Notes: generated from the letters alone by a model not told the origin. Counted from the stretch's first letter, positions 35,400-44,921 are shown. The stretch: DNA of 64,000 nucleotides from Candidatus Borrarchaeum weybense (GCA_019057385.1 JAHQJS010000006.1:827038-891037), one strand, 5' to 3'. Translations and numbers: made by a program.

Positions 35400-37007
35400 A
35401 TGGCGCCTTCTGGGGAAGAAATCACTATTTCTGAAGATCATAAGGAAACAACTCAACCTGAAGGTCTTGAGACACTACAAAATGAACTTGTTTTTATTGC
35501 GAAATTTCTTGCAACCCCCATCCCTCAGAGGGAAAAACTTGATGTAGAACATTACATGTCTTTCAACCGGCAAAAAAGATTGATGAATCTTTTTTTAGAC
35601 TACTTCTTACCGACAAAGATATTTCCAGAGACCGTAGAAGAGGATCTTGCCTATTTACTCGCATATAATCTATTAGATGTTCTTGAAAAAGAGGAATTAC
35701 TCAAGGAATGGTATAAACTACGCGGTTTAAATCCCAATAAGCCCGATGAGATATTTACCGAATGCGAGGATGGATCAACCTATCGAAGTGTACACGATTT
35801 ATTGGAGGCAGACTCCCGCACTTTCGGTCAGTTTCTCCCCACATTATTAAAGAAAATGCAGCGACTGAGAAAATATATTACGGAACCTCTCGAATTAGAT
35901 GAAACCACCCGCTATTTAGATAATATTTGGCTTAGTCAAAAACCGACACTATCAAAAAACGACATTAATGTTATTCTCTATATTGACGCCCGCCCCTTTG
36001 CTAAGAATAAGGAGATTGCTCAAGCAGTAGACATGCACGAAAACTCAATAAGTTATATATTGGATCGCTTAGAAAAATTGTGTCGTTTTGGTGTGTTCGG
36101 TCGACCGAACCTTGGGAAATTAGGTCTTCAAAAAATAATTGTCAAAACAGAAGGTAACATCACCATTGACTTTCCCTACTTAATATCAACTCAAGAACTA
36201 CGTGCTGGCAATGTAGTAAAGTTGTTCCCCTTCCATATCCCCAGAAAAAGGGATATATATATTCGAGAATTCTATGATTCTTTAAAAAGCCATCTAGAAC
36301 TTGAAATGTATCGGCTCATAGAACTGAAGGATAATCTCTCGTTCCAATACTATGATCAAGAGACTCAGGAATGGGATATCGATTGGGATATTTGGACGTT
36401 ATGGCTGGAACGTTTCCTCTATAAAGAAGGATATAACGAAATCGGTCCTGATATTACAAAGATTAGAGTTAGTGATCAAACACCTATTTCATTTGACTCT
36501 AAAGACCTTCAAATCATTGACTATTATAAGAATAACTTAAGAATGCCGATGTCTCACATAGGGGAACACGTCGGTATGACAAAAGCAGGTGCACGCCATA
36601 GAGTCAAGAAATTGAGAGATAATGATGTCATCGTTCCGTTTGTCACTTTAATGCAAATTGGGTTAGATGAACAAATCGTGGTGTTATATACTGGCGAGGA
36701 AGAATATTTAAACTCCTTTGAGGCTGCACTCTTTGAATTACCCGTAGTATATAGTTACTCACTTCAGGGATTTCCAGATACAACTAAAAAATGTCTTCTT
36801 GCTTGGCTACAGGTACCATCAGGTAGTTTTGTCAAATTTGCCGATGCCGTGACGAGCACTCTAAAAGAAAGTGAATCAATTTGGCTCGGTCATCGCTATC
36901 TTCTTAGATCTAGTGCGCGATTGATTCCTATTGATATGTTCGACCCCGAAACGAAAAAATGGCGCTGGGGTAAAGATGTGCTTGCTCAACTAAAGATTGA
37001 AAAATAA
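35400..37007 (+). CDS. Large two-HTH (Lrp/AsnC-like) DNA-binding protein, 535 residues
   Basis: Two winged-helix segments can be picked out. The first is near residues 185-245: LSKNDINVILYIDARPF then KNKEIAQAVDMHENSISYIL. The second is near residues 360-415: FDSKDLQIIDYYKNNLRMPM then HIGEHVGMTKAGARHRVKKL. Each is followed by a beta-rich stretch like an Lrp wing or sensor domain. The N-terminal 180 residues are helical with no recognised domain. There is no membrane segment. Single-domain Lrp proteins are about 150 residues, so this is an unusual duplicated architecture. No ribosome binding site is obvious, consistent with a leaderless mRNA. Target genes are unknown. Confidence 0.65.
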   Translation: MAPSGEEITISEDHKETTQPEGLETLQNELVFIAKFLATPIPQREKLDVEHYMSFNRQKRLMNLFLDYFLPTKIFPETVEEDLAYLLAYNLLDVLEKEELLKEWYKLRGLNPNKPDEIFTECEDGSTYRSVHDLLEADSRTFGQFLPTLLKKMQRLRKYITEPLELDETTRYLDNIWLSQKPTLSKNDINVILYIDARPFAKNKEIAQAVDMHENSISYILDRLEKLCRFGVFGRPNLGKLGLQKIIVKTEGNITIDFPYLISTQELRAGNVVKLFPFHIPRKRDIYIREFYDSLKSHLELEMYRLIELKDNLSFQYYDQETQEWDIDWDIWTLWLERFLYKEGYNEIGPDITKIRVSDQTPISFDSKDLQIIDYYKNNLRMPMSHIGEHVGMTKAGARHRVKKLRDNDVIVPFVTLMQIGLDEQIVVLYTGEEEYLNSFEAALFELPVVYSYSLQGFPDTTKKCLLAWLQVPSGSFVKFADAVTSTLKESESIWLGHRYLLRSSARLIPIDMFDPETKKWRWGKDVLAQLKIEK

Positions 37008-37067
37008 GCTAACTAAGAAAAATTGAAATTTCTTTCTTGCATTAAAAAAAAGACCAAAATCTAGATT

Positions 37068-37547
37068 TTAAGATGCCACTTCTTCTGTAAAGTCTCCTAA
37101 TACATTAGCAACTGCTTTTTCTACAATTTTCTTGGCATTTTCAGTAAATTGTAAGTCATCATTGTCAATAACATGCACGTAATCAATTTGATAAGATCCG
37201 TCATTCCATAAAGTTATTGATCCAACCACATGTCCAATTTCTGATACAATGCCTACATTTACTATTGCCATTTCAATTAAGTCGGTGAGATCTCCCAATC
37301 CACTAAGAATTTCTAAAGCACTTCTAATTCGAAAGTTAGTATTCTTTGATATTTCTCTTAAGGAAATCACACAGTAACAGTCTGCCAATCGTCCAAGTTG
37401 CAATTCGTCCTGAAAAAATTCTTTAACAGTGGGAAGAATTTCCCTTTCAATTATAGCGCTATCATCTAATATTAGAAGGAGATCACCCAAGTTACTCTGT
37501 TCGCCTACTTCAGTTACCTGTAACAGTTGATTTTTCCAATTGAACAA
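37068..37547 (-). CDS. Conserved-looking hypothetical protein, 159 residues
   Basis: Soluble alpha/beta protein. It begins MFNWKNQLLQVTEVGEQSNL from TTG 37547, with AGGGGA 6 nt upstream, and ends KIVEKAVANVLGDFTEEVAS. The middle (VGIVSEIGHVVGSITLWNDG) has alternating hydrophobic strands and may be a dimerising or roadblock-like fold, but I cannot support a family. It is convergent with the two-HTH regulator gene. Confidence 0.6.
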   Translation of the reverse strand: MFNWKNQLLQVTEVGEQSNLGDLLLILDDSAIIEREILPTVKEFFQDELQLGRLADCYCVISLREISKNTNFRIRSALEILSGLGDLTDLIEMAIVNVGIVSEIGHVVGSITLWNDGSYQIDYVHVIDNDDLQFTENAKKIVEKAVANVLGDFTEEVAS

Positions 37548-37828
37548 TATTTCCCCTCTAAGAGACTATTAGTGCACCTTTAGTTGTTTGAGTTCTCAAG
37601 TGTTTCAACTTTTTTACTATTTTCCTAAATAAATGTTCTTGATTTTAAACATATAATTTTGGATTTCTTCAGCATCATCTTACAAAGATATTCTGTTTAT
37701 ACTTCGCGGATGCCTGTAAATTGTCTTAAAGATTACCACAGTCCATAAATATGACATTTTGAATTTTTTTTCTCTGAACAACTATAGTGTAGTAGCATTT
37801 CATTTCTTATAAAAACTTAATGCATTAT

Positions 37829-38722
37829 TCATATAGACCCTATCAAGAATCCTACAAGTCCAAAAAGTGCTCCAATTTTGGCAAAAAGACTTGATTTATG
37901 TTGTTTTTCTTTAGATGTGAAATCTAAAAGAAGTATTATTATTGAAAGTGATACCGCACTATCACCTAAGATTAGGAAAGGAATAAACCAGATATTTACA
38001 AAAGATAAAACCCAAATTAGTGAGAAAAATATAATAGCGAATACCCCACAAATTGCCGCTGATAAAGCAGCGATCTTATAACCATAAACCATGGCTATAG
38101 TCTCTACTTGACGGATTTTATCTCCTTCAACATCTTCCATACCTTTTATGATCTCTCTGCTTTGTAACATAAAAAAGGATGATAAAAAGAAAATAATTAT
38201 AACTAGAGAACTTGCAAGTTGATTCAAGGCGCCTGTAATGACTCCTCCATAGATATAACCAAATGAAAAGGAAATTGCGACCATAAAATTTCCAAAAACT
38301 CCCATTATTTTCCCTTTCGCAGCATATACGAAACCAATAACTGAAAAGAAAACTGCGATAATTGGACACCAAAATCCAGCAGGACTAATCGGAACTGTTA
38401 AGAAAGAGAGAATTATGCCAATAGCCCATAATACAATGGAATAGATTTTTGCTTGTCTGAGAGACACAACACCGCTGGGAATCGGGCGATCGGGTCTATT
38501 AATTTTATCGATCTCGATATCATATATATCATTCACGACGTTTCCTGCAGCGGCAATAAACATATATGTAAGATAAGAGAGAATTAAAACAACAAAAAAC
38601 GTTAACTGAGAGTATAACGGGATATAAAATTGTCTTGTAATCATAACGCCAATGATTGAAGTGAGGCCGCCCATTAAACAGTTGATTGGACGTGTAATTT
38701 TGACAAATGCTGTAATAGCCAA
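37829..38722 (-). CDS. UbiA-family prenyltransferase, probable digeranylgeranylglyceryl phosphate synthase
   Basis: 297-residue membrane enzyme with about eight to nine helices and both UbiA aspartate motifs: NDIYDIEIDKINRPDRPIPS (NDxxDxxxD) and MEDVEGDKIRQVET. In archaea this set usually transfers the second geranylgeranyl chain to geranylgeranylglyceryl phosphate in ether-lipid synthesis, which is the most likely role; other UbiA enzymes remain possible. TTG 38722 starts it, with GGAG 8 nt upstream. It lies downstream of the LolD-type ATPase gene in the same direction. Confidence 0.8.
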   Translation of the reverse strand: MAITAFVKITRPINCLMGGLTSIIGVMITRQFYIPLYSQLTFFVVLILSYLTYMFIAAAGNVVNDIYDIEIDKINRPDRPIPSGVVSLRQAKIYSIVLWAIGIILSFLTVPISPAGFWCPIIAVFFSVIGFVYAAKGKIMGVFGNFMVAISFSFGYIYGGVITGALNQLASSLVIIIFFLSSFFMLQSREIIKGMEDVEGDKIRQVETIAMVYGYKIAALSAAICGVFAIIFFSLIWVLSFVNIWFIPFLILGDSAVSLSIIILLLDFTSKEKQHKSSLFAKIGALFGLVGFLIGSI

Positions 38723-38768
38723 TATTTTATCTCCACAGGAGTGTTTCTATTGAATATTTTAATTCAAT

Positions 38769-39479
38769 TTAGGCAATTATTTCTTCGCTTTCAATTATTC
38801 CATCTCTAAAGCGAATAAGCCTATTGCCTTTTTTACCTATTGACTGGTCATGAGTTACAATAAGAAATGTTGTGCCTTGTTCTTTATTGATTTGTTCCAT
38901 CAATTCAACAATTTCAGCGCCAGTCTTTGTGTCGATATCTCCTGTCGGCTCGTCTGCCAAGATCAAAGAAGGATCATTTGCAAGCGCACGAGCAATAGAA
39001 ACACGTTGTTGCTCGCCGCCACTAAGTTCATCAGGCCTGTGATGTAATCTATCTCCTAGTCCAACTGTCTCTAGAAGTTCTTTTGCACGTTCTTGTCGTT
39101 CTTGCTTCGATTTTTTAGCAATTAGCATTGGAAGTTCAACATTTTCAAACGCTGTTAACACCGGGATAAGATTATAAAATTGGAAAATGAAGCCAAGTTT
39201 GTATCTGCGAAGATCTGTAACCTTTTTATCGCTTAATTCTGTGACGTTCACTCCGTCAATGTAAACTTCACCTTCAGTTGGTGCATCCAATGCACCAATC
39301 ATATTGAGAAACGTCGACTTTCCGCATCCTGAAGGTCCCATGATGATCACAAATTCACCTTTATAGAGTTTGAAATCAATTCCTTTTAAGGCCTGAACTA
39401 CTGTTCTACCCATGACGTAGTCTTTCCTTAGATTAACAGTTTCAACAACTATCCCGTTTTGCATTAATAGCCCGTCCAT
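38769..39479 (-). CDS. LolD/MacB-type ABC transporter ATPase
   Basis: 236 residues with the complete ABC set: Walker A GPSGCGKST, Q-loop FIFQFYNLIPVL, signature LSGGEQQRVSIARAL, Walker B LILADEPTGDIDT and switch His in IVTHD. The sequence is of the FtsE/LolD/MacB subclass, whose partners are FtsX-like permeases. None is adjacent: the flanks are the UbiA and TFB genes. The closest candidate partner is the 991-residue permease at 54812, which has its own ATPase. ATG 39479 or 39464. Confidence 0.88.
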   Translation of the reverse strand: MDGLLMQNGIVVETVNLRKDYVMGRTVVQALKGIDFKLYKGEFVIIMGPSGCGKSTFLNMIGALDAPTEGEVYIDGVNVTELSDKKVTDLRRYKLGFIFQFYNLIPVLTAFENVELPMLIAKKSKQERQERAKELLETVGLGDRLHHRPDELSGGEQQRVSIARALANDPSLILADEPTGDIDTKTGAEIVELMEQINKEQGTTFLIVTHDQSIGKKGNRLIRFRDGIIESEEIIA

Positions 39480-39565
39480 ACCAATGTCGCTTTTTAGAAT
39501 TAAAAAACTAACTTGCAGTGTTATACAAACTGTTTGATATAAAAACTTAAGTGTCTGTGAACTGA

Positions 39566-40534
39566 TTAATTTGTTTTTGTAAGTTTGAGTTTCTTTACTA
39601 ATTCCTTATACCGTGTGCGAAGTGTTACTTCTGTGATTTGAGCGGCTTCACAAACCTCGCTTTGTGTGCGTCGTTCATCTAACTCAATAGCAGCTATATA
39701 GACTACAGCTGCAGCAATACCTATCGGCAATTTTCCTCGCGTTATATGTAATTCTTTAGCTTGCTCTAGAATCTCAAGAGATCTTACTTGTACTTCGCCA
39801 CTTAATTCCAAATCTGTTGCAAGTCGTGGAATATATTCATCTGGTTCTATAAGAGGAATATGTAGTTGTGGAAGTTTATTGAGAAGAATTCTATAAACTC
39901 GTGCTACTTCTTTTTTTGAAATACGTTTACTCATTTCAGCAATTTCTTCCAAAGTTCTGGTCGATTTTTGAAGGCGAGCCGCCGCATACAGTGCTGCAGC
40001 GACAACAGCATTTATTGATCTTCCTTTCGTGATACCTTCGCTGAAGGCATCCTTGTATATTTTTTTAGCACTCTCCAAAATACCTGAAGGCATATCTAAT
40101 TGTGAACTAATCCGTTTCAATTCCGCCATTGCGCGTGCCAAATTTCGTCTACCCGGTTCCCCCATTTCAGCTCTAACTTGGGTTCTTCTTAGACGATCTA
40201 TTCGGGCTCTTCCCTCTGGAGAAAATCCTTTTCCGAATATATCCTTTTGATCTCTTCCTATTTTCGTTGATAAATATCTGTCTGGGGCTGTTAGAGAACT
40301 AGGTGGTCCAATTCGACTTTTCTTATCATGGTCTTCAGGAGAGAAAGCACGCCATTCAGGTCTGCTATCGATGAGAGAATCCGAAATAACAAGTCCACAA
40401 TTACCACATTTTATTTCGCCCCGCTCTTCATCACTCAAAATATGAGTTGATCCACATTCAGGGCATTTAAGAGGAAAGGCGTCTACTTTTTTCGTATCTT
40501 TTTCGTTTTCGGTCAAAAATTCCCCACTCATCAC
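39566..40534 (-). CDS. tfb: Transcription initiation factor TFB (TFIIB homologue)
   Basis: 322 residues. N-terminal zinc ribbon CPECGSTHILSDEERGEIKC then GNCGLVI (Cys 24, 27, 43, 46). It is followed by the B-reader region SRPEWRAFSPEDHDKKSRIG and two cyclin folds (LDMPSGILESAKKIYKDAFS... and LELSGEVQVRSLEILEQAKE...), ending in the recognition helix region SEVCEAAQITEVTLRTRYKE that contacts the BRE. It recruits RNA polymerase with TBP. GTG 40534 or ATG 40531 is the start. This is firm evidence of an archaeal genome. Confidence 0.95.
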   Translation of the reverse strand: MMSGEFLTENEKDTKKVDAFPLKCPECGSTHILSDEERGEIKCGNCGLVISDSLIDSRPEWRAFSPEDHDKKSRIGPPSSLTAPDRYLSTKIGRDQKDIFGKGFSPEGRARIDRLRRTQVRAEMGEPGRRNLARAMAELKRISSQLDMPSGILESAKKIYKDAFSEGITKGRSINAVVAAALYAAARLQKSTRTLEEIAEMSKRISKKEVARVYRILLNKLPQLHIPLIEPDEYIPRLATDLELSGEVQVRSLEILEQAKELHITRGKLPIGIAAAVVYIAAIELDERRTQSEVCEAAQITEVTLRTRYKELVKKLKLTKTN

Positions 40535-40819
40535 AAAATTTTGTCTATTTTGAAAATTCTAATTATTTGAGTGGCTCATTCATTTCAACTCCCCTCTATT
40601 TATAGTTTTTAGAAGCGGAAATCAAGTTTTCATGCAATTTTTGGTTCTTAACGAATTAAAAAATAAACAAAAAAATATATTGCGAGGTTAATGAAAGAAA
40701 TGAAGTCCTACCTACCTAAAAGAAGAGTTTTTTCAAGCAGTAATGATAAAACAAAAGATTAATGTAGTGTGTTTAACGAAGTAAAACCTGATAAAGTTAA
40801 GATTAATGGAGGTTTAGGT

Positions 40820-41815
40820 ATGAGCTACTTTGAAGTCACCCCAGACATTGTACGTGTAGTAGGCGATGAGTCTATAGAAGACGAAATTAACGCCTGTTAC
40901 ATCATATTCGATAGTGAAATCGCAATAATAGACTCTGGAACACCCCAAACTCCCAAAAACGATATTTTGAACTGTATTGGGGACTATGGAAGAAACGCAG
41001 AGGATGTCGCTTACATTTTAACAACACACGAACACTACGATCATTTTGGTGCTCATGCGTGGTTGAAAAAGAAAACTAACGCTAAGATAGTTGCTCATCA
41101 AAAAGCAGAAGCGACACTTTCAAATCCCAAAAAATTAAGTACAGATCATTATATGCTCGGAAAGAGCGATAAATTTATGCTTTCCTTCTATGGCTCACCC
41201 ACTGATCGTTTACATGCTTGTAATGTTGATCAAACCGTCGAGGATGGCGATACAATATCTTTTGGAAATATTGATTTAGAAGTTATCTACACAGGTGGAC
41301 ATTGTGCGGGACATGTCTTCTACTATGAGCCACGAAGTAAAGCGATTTTTATTGGCGATGAAGCATTGATGTATCCTGGAGATAGTTATAAGTATTATAT
41401 CGATTTCACGGGTGATGCGTCAAGGCGATTCAAAGCATTAAAAGGGTTACTTAACATGAATTGGAAATTGTTATGCCCAATTCACGATGAGGCGTATATG
41501 AAAACCGATGGGATGGAAATGTTGAGAATGGCAATTGACGGGCACAAGCAATGGAATCAAACTATTATCGATGTATTAAATGAATATGGAAAAGAGATGT
41601 CAACAGGTAAACTAGCCAGAGAAGCGGAGGAAAGAATGGGCATCTCATGGGGACCTCAAATGAGCCGATTAATCGACCATTCCACAGTATATATGCATCT
41701 CTTAGCGCTGAAAAAGGCTGGTAAGGTTGACGGAAGAGGCGAATACGATAAAGCAAGATGGAAATTATCAGCAGAAGCACTTTTGGAAGAATTTGACTCA
41801 GAATTAGCATTCTAA
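40820..41815 (+). CDS. Metallo-beta-lactamase-fold hydrolase
   Basis: 331 residues. The HxHxDH motif is in THEHYDHFGAHAW, later ligands are in GGHCAGHVFYY and FIGDEALMYPG, with a final histidine in CPIHDEAY, giving a two-metal site. The C-terminal 90 residues are helical and helix-turn-helix-like (LAREAEERMGISWG... LLALKKAGKVDGRG), as in lactamase-B proteins with a winged-helix tail. The frame opens at GTG 40769, but ATG 40820 has GGAGG 7 nt before it. Substrate unknown. It is followed by the related but interrupted gene at 41986. Confidence 0.83.
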   Translation: MSYFEVTPDIVRVVGDESIEDEINACYIIFDSEIAIIDSGTPQTPKNDILNCIGDYGRNAEDVAYILTTHEHYDHFGAHAWLKKKTNAKIVAHQKAEATLSNPKKLSTDHYMLGKSDKFMLSFYGSPTDRLHACNVDQTVEDGDTISFGNIDLEVIYTGGHCAGHVFYYEPRSKAIFIGDEALMYPGDSYKYYIDFTGDASRRFKALKGLLNMNWKLLCPIHDEAYMKTDGMEMLRMAIDGHKQWNQTIIDVLNEYGKEMSTGKLAREAEERMGISWGPQMSRLIDHSTVYMHLLALKKAGKVDGRGEYDKARWKLSAEALLEEFDSELAF

Positions 41816-42494
41816 ACAATTCACAAAAATTGACACACTTTTTTTTAATAGAAAATACAGATTTTCTTCCCATTGCTACAGATTTTCTTTCAATTGTGAT
41901 GATGAATTAAGATTAATTTAGAAACAAACTTTGAAAAGCTTTAAAAACCAATGATCAACCAATTCCGCTTACCATATATTATTAGGTGAATAAAATTCAG
42001 GTCACAGAACATATTCATGCTATAAAGATCCCTTTTCAAATAAGGACTAAATTGGGTACAGTCGATCGATTCGTTTACGATAACTAAGCAAGAAAGCACC
42101 ACAGCTTCATCGTGGTGATGAATTGCGGTAGATGTGTATGTTCACTTTCATCAGGGGGTCTGTTAACATTTAATACTGGTGTGCCTTACATATTGTGATG
42201 ACTATCTAGTGGCAGGCAGCAAGGCAGGCAGGGAGAGCTACATACACAACTAAGACTTGTGGTAGAGTCACAACTCAGACTATGTTATCTGCTGCATTCG
42301 GAGGGATACTACGCACACTTGAAACAAAGGTACATACTCCATTAGAGTGCAGTCGATAACATTGAGAGCGTTTGCATCATCTACGGCAGGCTGGAAATTG
42401 ACGCCTGTAAAGTTGAGCCATCCGTACACTAGAAGCCTGAGACCCTCATCACCTCACAATCTTCAATCGACGACGAGGAGGAGGAGCACATCAT

Positions 42495-43778
42495 ATGATC
42501 GGTTCCAAAAATGAAGCCATCAAGGCCAGTTTGAAAGCCACCAAAGCGCGACGCATGCACCAGAGCTGCCGGGTGTTCATGGTCAAACTAGACAAGTCGC
42601 ATCTTAATACGGAAACGCTACATCATCTAAGGATGCTGTTTCTGGAGGCTAAATGGCTGTACAACCATATCCTGGGCCAGCCTAATGTGTTTGAGATGGA
42701 CTATAAACTCTCAGCAGTACCTGTCAAAGTGAAAGACACGTTTGAACTCCGTCACCTGAGCCAGTTATCCTCACATATGAAACAAAGTTTGATTACGCGG
42801 ACCAGGGATAATATTCGAGGGTTGGCACGCTTAAAAGAACACGGGCGAAACATTGGCAGCCTCAAATTCAAGAGTCGTGTCGATTCAATCCCCTTGAAAC
42901 AATACGGCAATACCTATCGCCTACTGAATGCTAAGTATCTCAGAATACAAGGCATCACACAACAACTACGGGTCAATGGCTTAGCACAAATTCCTCGTGG
43001 AAGTGAGCTGGCGAATGCCACCCTAATTCAGAGACATGGTGACTATTATGTGGCCATTACTACCTATCAGGTGAAGGAACAAAAAACACCGCCACCCGAC
43101 AAAACGGTGGGCATTGATTTCGGTCTGAAAACGCAATTGACGCTTTCAGACGGGATCGCTATCCGATACTCGATCCTCCTAAGCCTCAGCAAACGCCTCA
43201 GAAAACTACATCAGCAGTTAAGCAGACAACAGTATCGCAGCAACAACTGGTATCACACTAGACGCCAACTGGAAAAAGCCTATGCCACTCTCAATAATAT
43301 CAAGACAGATATCAAGAACAAACTAGTCCACTATCTACAGGCGACGTATGGAATCGTCTGCTATCAGGATGAGAACCTCAAAGCTTGGCAACGATTATGG
43401 GGCAGTAAAATCTTATCAACGGCACTCGGAGGGATCATACGCACACTTGAAACAAAGGTGCAGACTCCGATTAAAGTCGATAGGTTTTTCCCTTCCACCA
43501 AAACCTGTTCGCGCTGCGGGAACATCCGGGAAATAGGATTGGATGAACGAGTCTATATCTGTCCAGTCTGTAGGTTAGTGATTGACAGAGACTTCAATTC
43601 AAGTGTTAATCTAGAACACGAAGGGTTAACACAACAAGTGGTACCTACGGGACGTAGGGATGTTAAGCCTGTGGAGACTGAATCCTCTACTATGGCATCG
43701 CTGGAATACTTAAATGGTATTCCCTATGTGATAGCAAGTTCGGTCGTCGAAGCAGGAAGCCTCACAGCTTTAGCGTGA
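42495..43778 (+). CDS. tnpB: TnpB RNA-guided nuclease (IS605/IS1341 family)
   Basis: 427 residues, complete. RuvC motifs: VGIDFGLK (Asp208), YQDENLKAW (Glu293) and IDRDFNSSVNLE (Asp364/366). A zinc ribbon of CSRCG (338, 341) and CPVC (356, 359) lies between the last two, and the N-terminal WED/REC part includes LEAKWLYNHIL. TnpB proteins cut DNA next to a short motif matching the transposon left-end target, guided by RNA from the element's right end. Here that motif should be TTAC. ATG 42495 is preceded by GGAGGAGGAGC. It has higher G+C than its neighbours, consistent with recent arrival. Confidence 0.93.
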   Translation: MIGSKNEAIKASLKATKARRMHQSCRVFMVKLDKSHLNTETLHHLRMLFLEAKWLYNHILGQPNVFEMDYKLSAVPVKVKDTFELRHLSQLSSHMKQSLITRTRDNIRGLARLKEHGRNIGSLKFKSRVDSIPLKQYGNTYRLLNAKYLRIQGITQQLRVNGLAQIPRGSELANATLIQRHGDYYVAITTYQVKEQKTPPPDKTVGIDFGLKTQLTLSDGIAIRYSILLSLSKRLRKLHQQLSRQQYRSNNWYHTRRQLEKAYATLNNIKTDIKNKLVHYLQATYGIVCYQDENLKAWQRLWGSKILSTALGGIIRTLETKVQTPIKVDRFFPSTKTCSRCGNIREIGLDERVYICPVCRLVIDRDFNSSVNLEHEGLTQQVVPTGRRDVKPVETESSTMASLEYLNGIPYVIASSVVEAGSLTALA

Positions 43779-43788
43779 GGTAGTTCAC
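43640..43788 (+). ncRNA. Predicted TnpB guide RNA (omega RNA) scaffold, extends into flank
   Basis: This 3' stretch of the element overlaps the end of tnpB and is kept in the short copies A and D though they lost the rest of tnpB. It contains a hairpin CCTACG-N3-CGTAGG whose stem is unchanged in all three copies while the loop varies (GGA, GAG, GGG), and the right-end hairpin GCCTCAC...GTGAGGT. In known systems the guide is the flanking sequence just after the right end, here starting GTATATCTTATTTATG. The exact 5' end is unknown. Confidence 0.45.
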
Positions 43789-44621
43789 GTATATCTTATT
43801 TATGACAAAGAGATCTATCTCATCGATAGTGGGGTTGCCTCTTCAGAGTTGGTGATTTTTGATTATATAAAGAAGACTGGTCGTGCCCCTGAAGAAATCT
43901 CTCAGGTTATTTTAACTCATTCTCATCCAGATCATATTGGAGCAGTACAAGCCATAAAAAAAGCATCAGGCTGTACAGTTGCAGCGCATTTAGGTGAAAA
44001 ATCATGGATCGAAGATATTGAACAACAACATAGGGATCGTCCGATCCCAAATTTCCATTCCATTGTGGGGGGATCTGTTAATATTGATAAAATTCTTGAA
44101 GATGGAGATGTTCTAGAATTAGGGGATATCAGATTAGAGGTGTTCCACACACCAGGCCATTCAAAAGGATCAATCTCGCTCTTGCTTCACGAAGATAAGG
44201 CACTTCTCGCTGGAGATGTAATTCCTCTCGCTGGAAGTATCCCTATCTATGAGGATGTCTTGGCATCTGTTAGATCTATCAAGAAATTGAGGAGTATTGA
44301 GGGTCTTGATGTCCTGCTTACCTCCTGGGATAACCCTAGGAAGGGCAATGAAGTTTATCGAATGATGGATGAAGGATTAAGCTATCTTCAACGCATTCAT
44401 GAGATTGTCATCAAGATTTCAGGTGAGACTACTACACTCACGTCAGAGGAATGGAGCAAACAAATTCTAACAGAATTGGGCCTACCCCCGATAGTTGCTA
44501 ATCCTCTCATCATTAAATCACTCAAAGCACATTTAAAGGCGCGTGATCATCAGAATTTACTGCAGAACTAATATCAGACTCTACCCGTGTTGTAAATTTC
44601 CCAAATTGAGAGCTGTTTATT

Positions 44622-44921
44622 ATGTCAGTGTATCTAATAATCGAAATCAAAGTCAAGGACAATGAATTGTATTCCAAATATGTAGAAAAAGTACCCGAAG
44701 TCATTGAAAGTTACGGTGGTCGATATTTGATCAGAGGTGGAGAAGTAACTTCATTCTCAGGCAATTGGTATCCCGAAAGGATTATTTTAATAGAATTTGA
44801 AACAATTGAGCAGTTACAGAACTGCTTTCAATCAGATGAATATCTTAAACTTTCATCGCTTCGGAAGCAGTCGACTATTTCGAAAGCAATTATAGTTGAG
44901 GGTTACGTATCGCCTGAATAG
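44622..44921 (+). CDS. DUF1330 family protein
   Basis: 99 residues of the ferredoxin-like dimeric alpha-beta barrel fold: VYLIIEIKVKDNELYSKYVE, GGRYLIRGGEVTSFSGNWYP, then RIILIEFETIEQLQNCFQSD. Function of the family is unknown. It is 50 bp downstream of the split MBL gene and may once have been in its operon. Confidence 0.82.
   Translation: MSVYLIIEIKVKDNELYSKYVEKVPEVIESYGGRYLIRGGEVTSFSGNWYPERIILIEFETIEQLQNCFQSDEYLKLSSLRKQSTISKAIIVEGYVSPE

Larger units (their letters stand above)
42079..43788 (+). mobile_element. IS200/IS605-type (IS1341-like) element with tnpB only, 1710 bp
   Basis: The left end follows TTAC and reads GATAACTAAGCAAGAAAGC with a CACCA...TGGTG hairpin. The right end is GCCTCACAGCTTTAGCGTGA then GGTAGTTCAC. 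There is no target duplication, as expected for this family. There is no tnpA: the 416 bp before tnpB are noncoding, so mobility depends on a tyrosine transposase encoded elsewhere. That leader holds a second, damaged copy of part of tnpB (GGILRTLETKVHTP, about 42290-42360), a sign of an earlier rearrangement. The insertion splits an MBL-fold gene. Confidence 0.88.
41986..44571 (+). pseudogene. MBL-fold hydrolase gene split by the TnpB element (41986-42078 + 43789-44571)
   Basis: Joining the bases before and after the inserted element gives one uninterrupted frame of 291 codons: VNKIQVTEHIHAIKIPFQIR, then TKLGTVDRFVY joined to VYLIYDKEIYLIDSGVASSE, then the metal-binding motif LTHSHPDHIG and later HTPGHSKGSISLL. 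The joint falls at GTTTAC|GTATAT, i.e. directly after the TTAC target. The 3' part could still be expressed from GTG 43849, but it would lack the first strands of the fold. GTG 41986 is the start, because an in-frame TAG precedes it; there is no clear ribosome binding site. The gene is presumably inactive while the element is present. Confidence 0.87.

Noticed and set aside
42079..42494. tnpA (Y1 transposase) before tnpB
   Set aside because: No frame of useful length and no HUH or catalytic tyrosine motif; the leader is noncoding with a tnpB fragment.
43849..44571. Independent MBL gene starting at GTG 43849
   Set aside because: Coding similarity continues upstream to the exact element boundary and across it; the start is only an artefact of the insertion.
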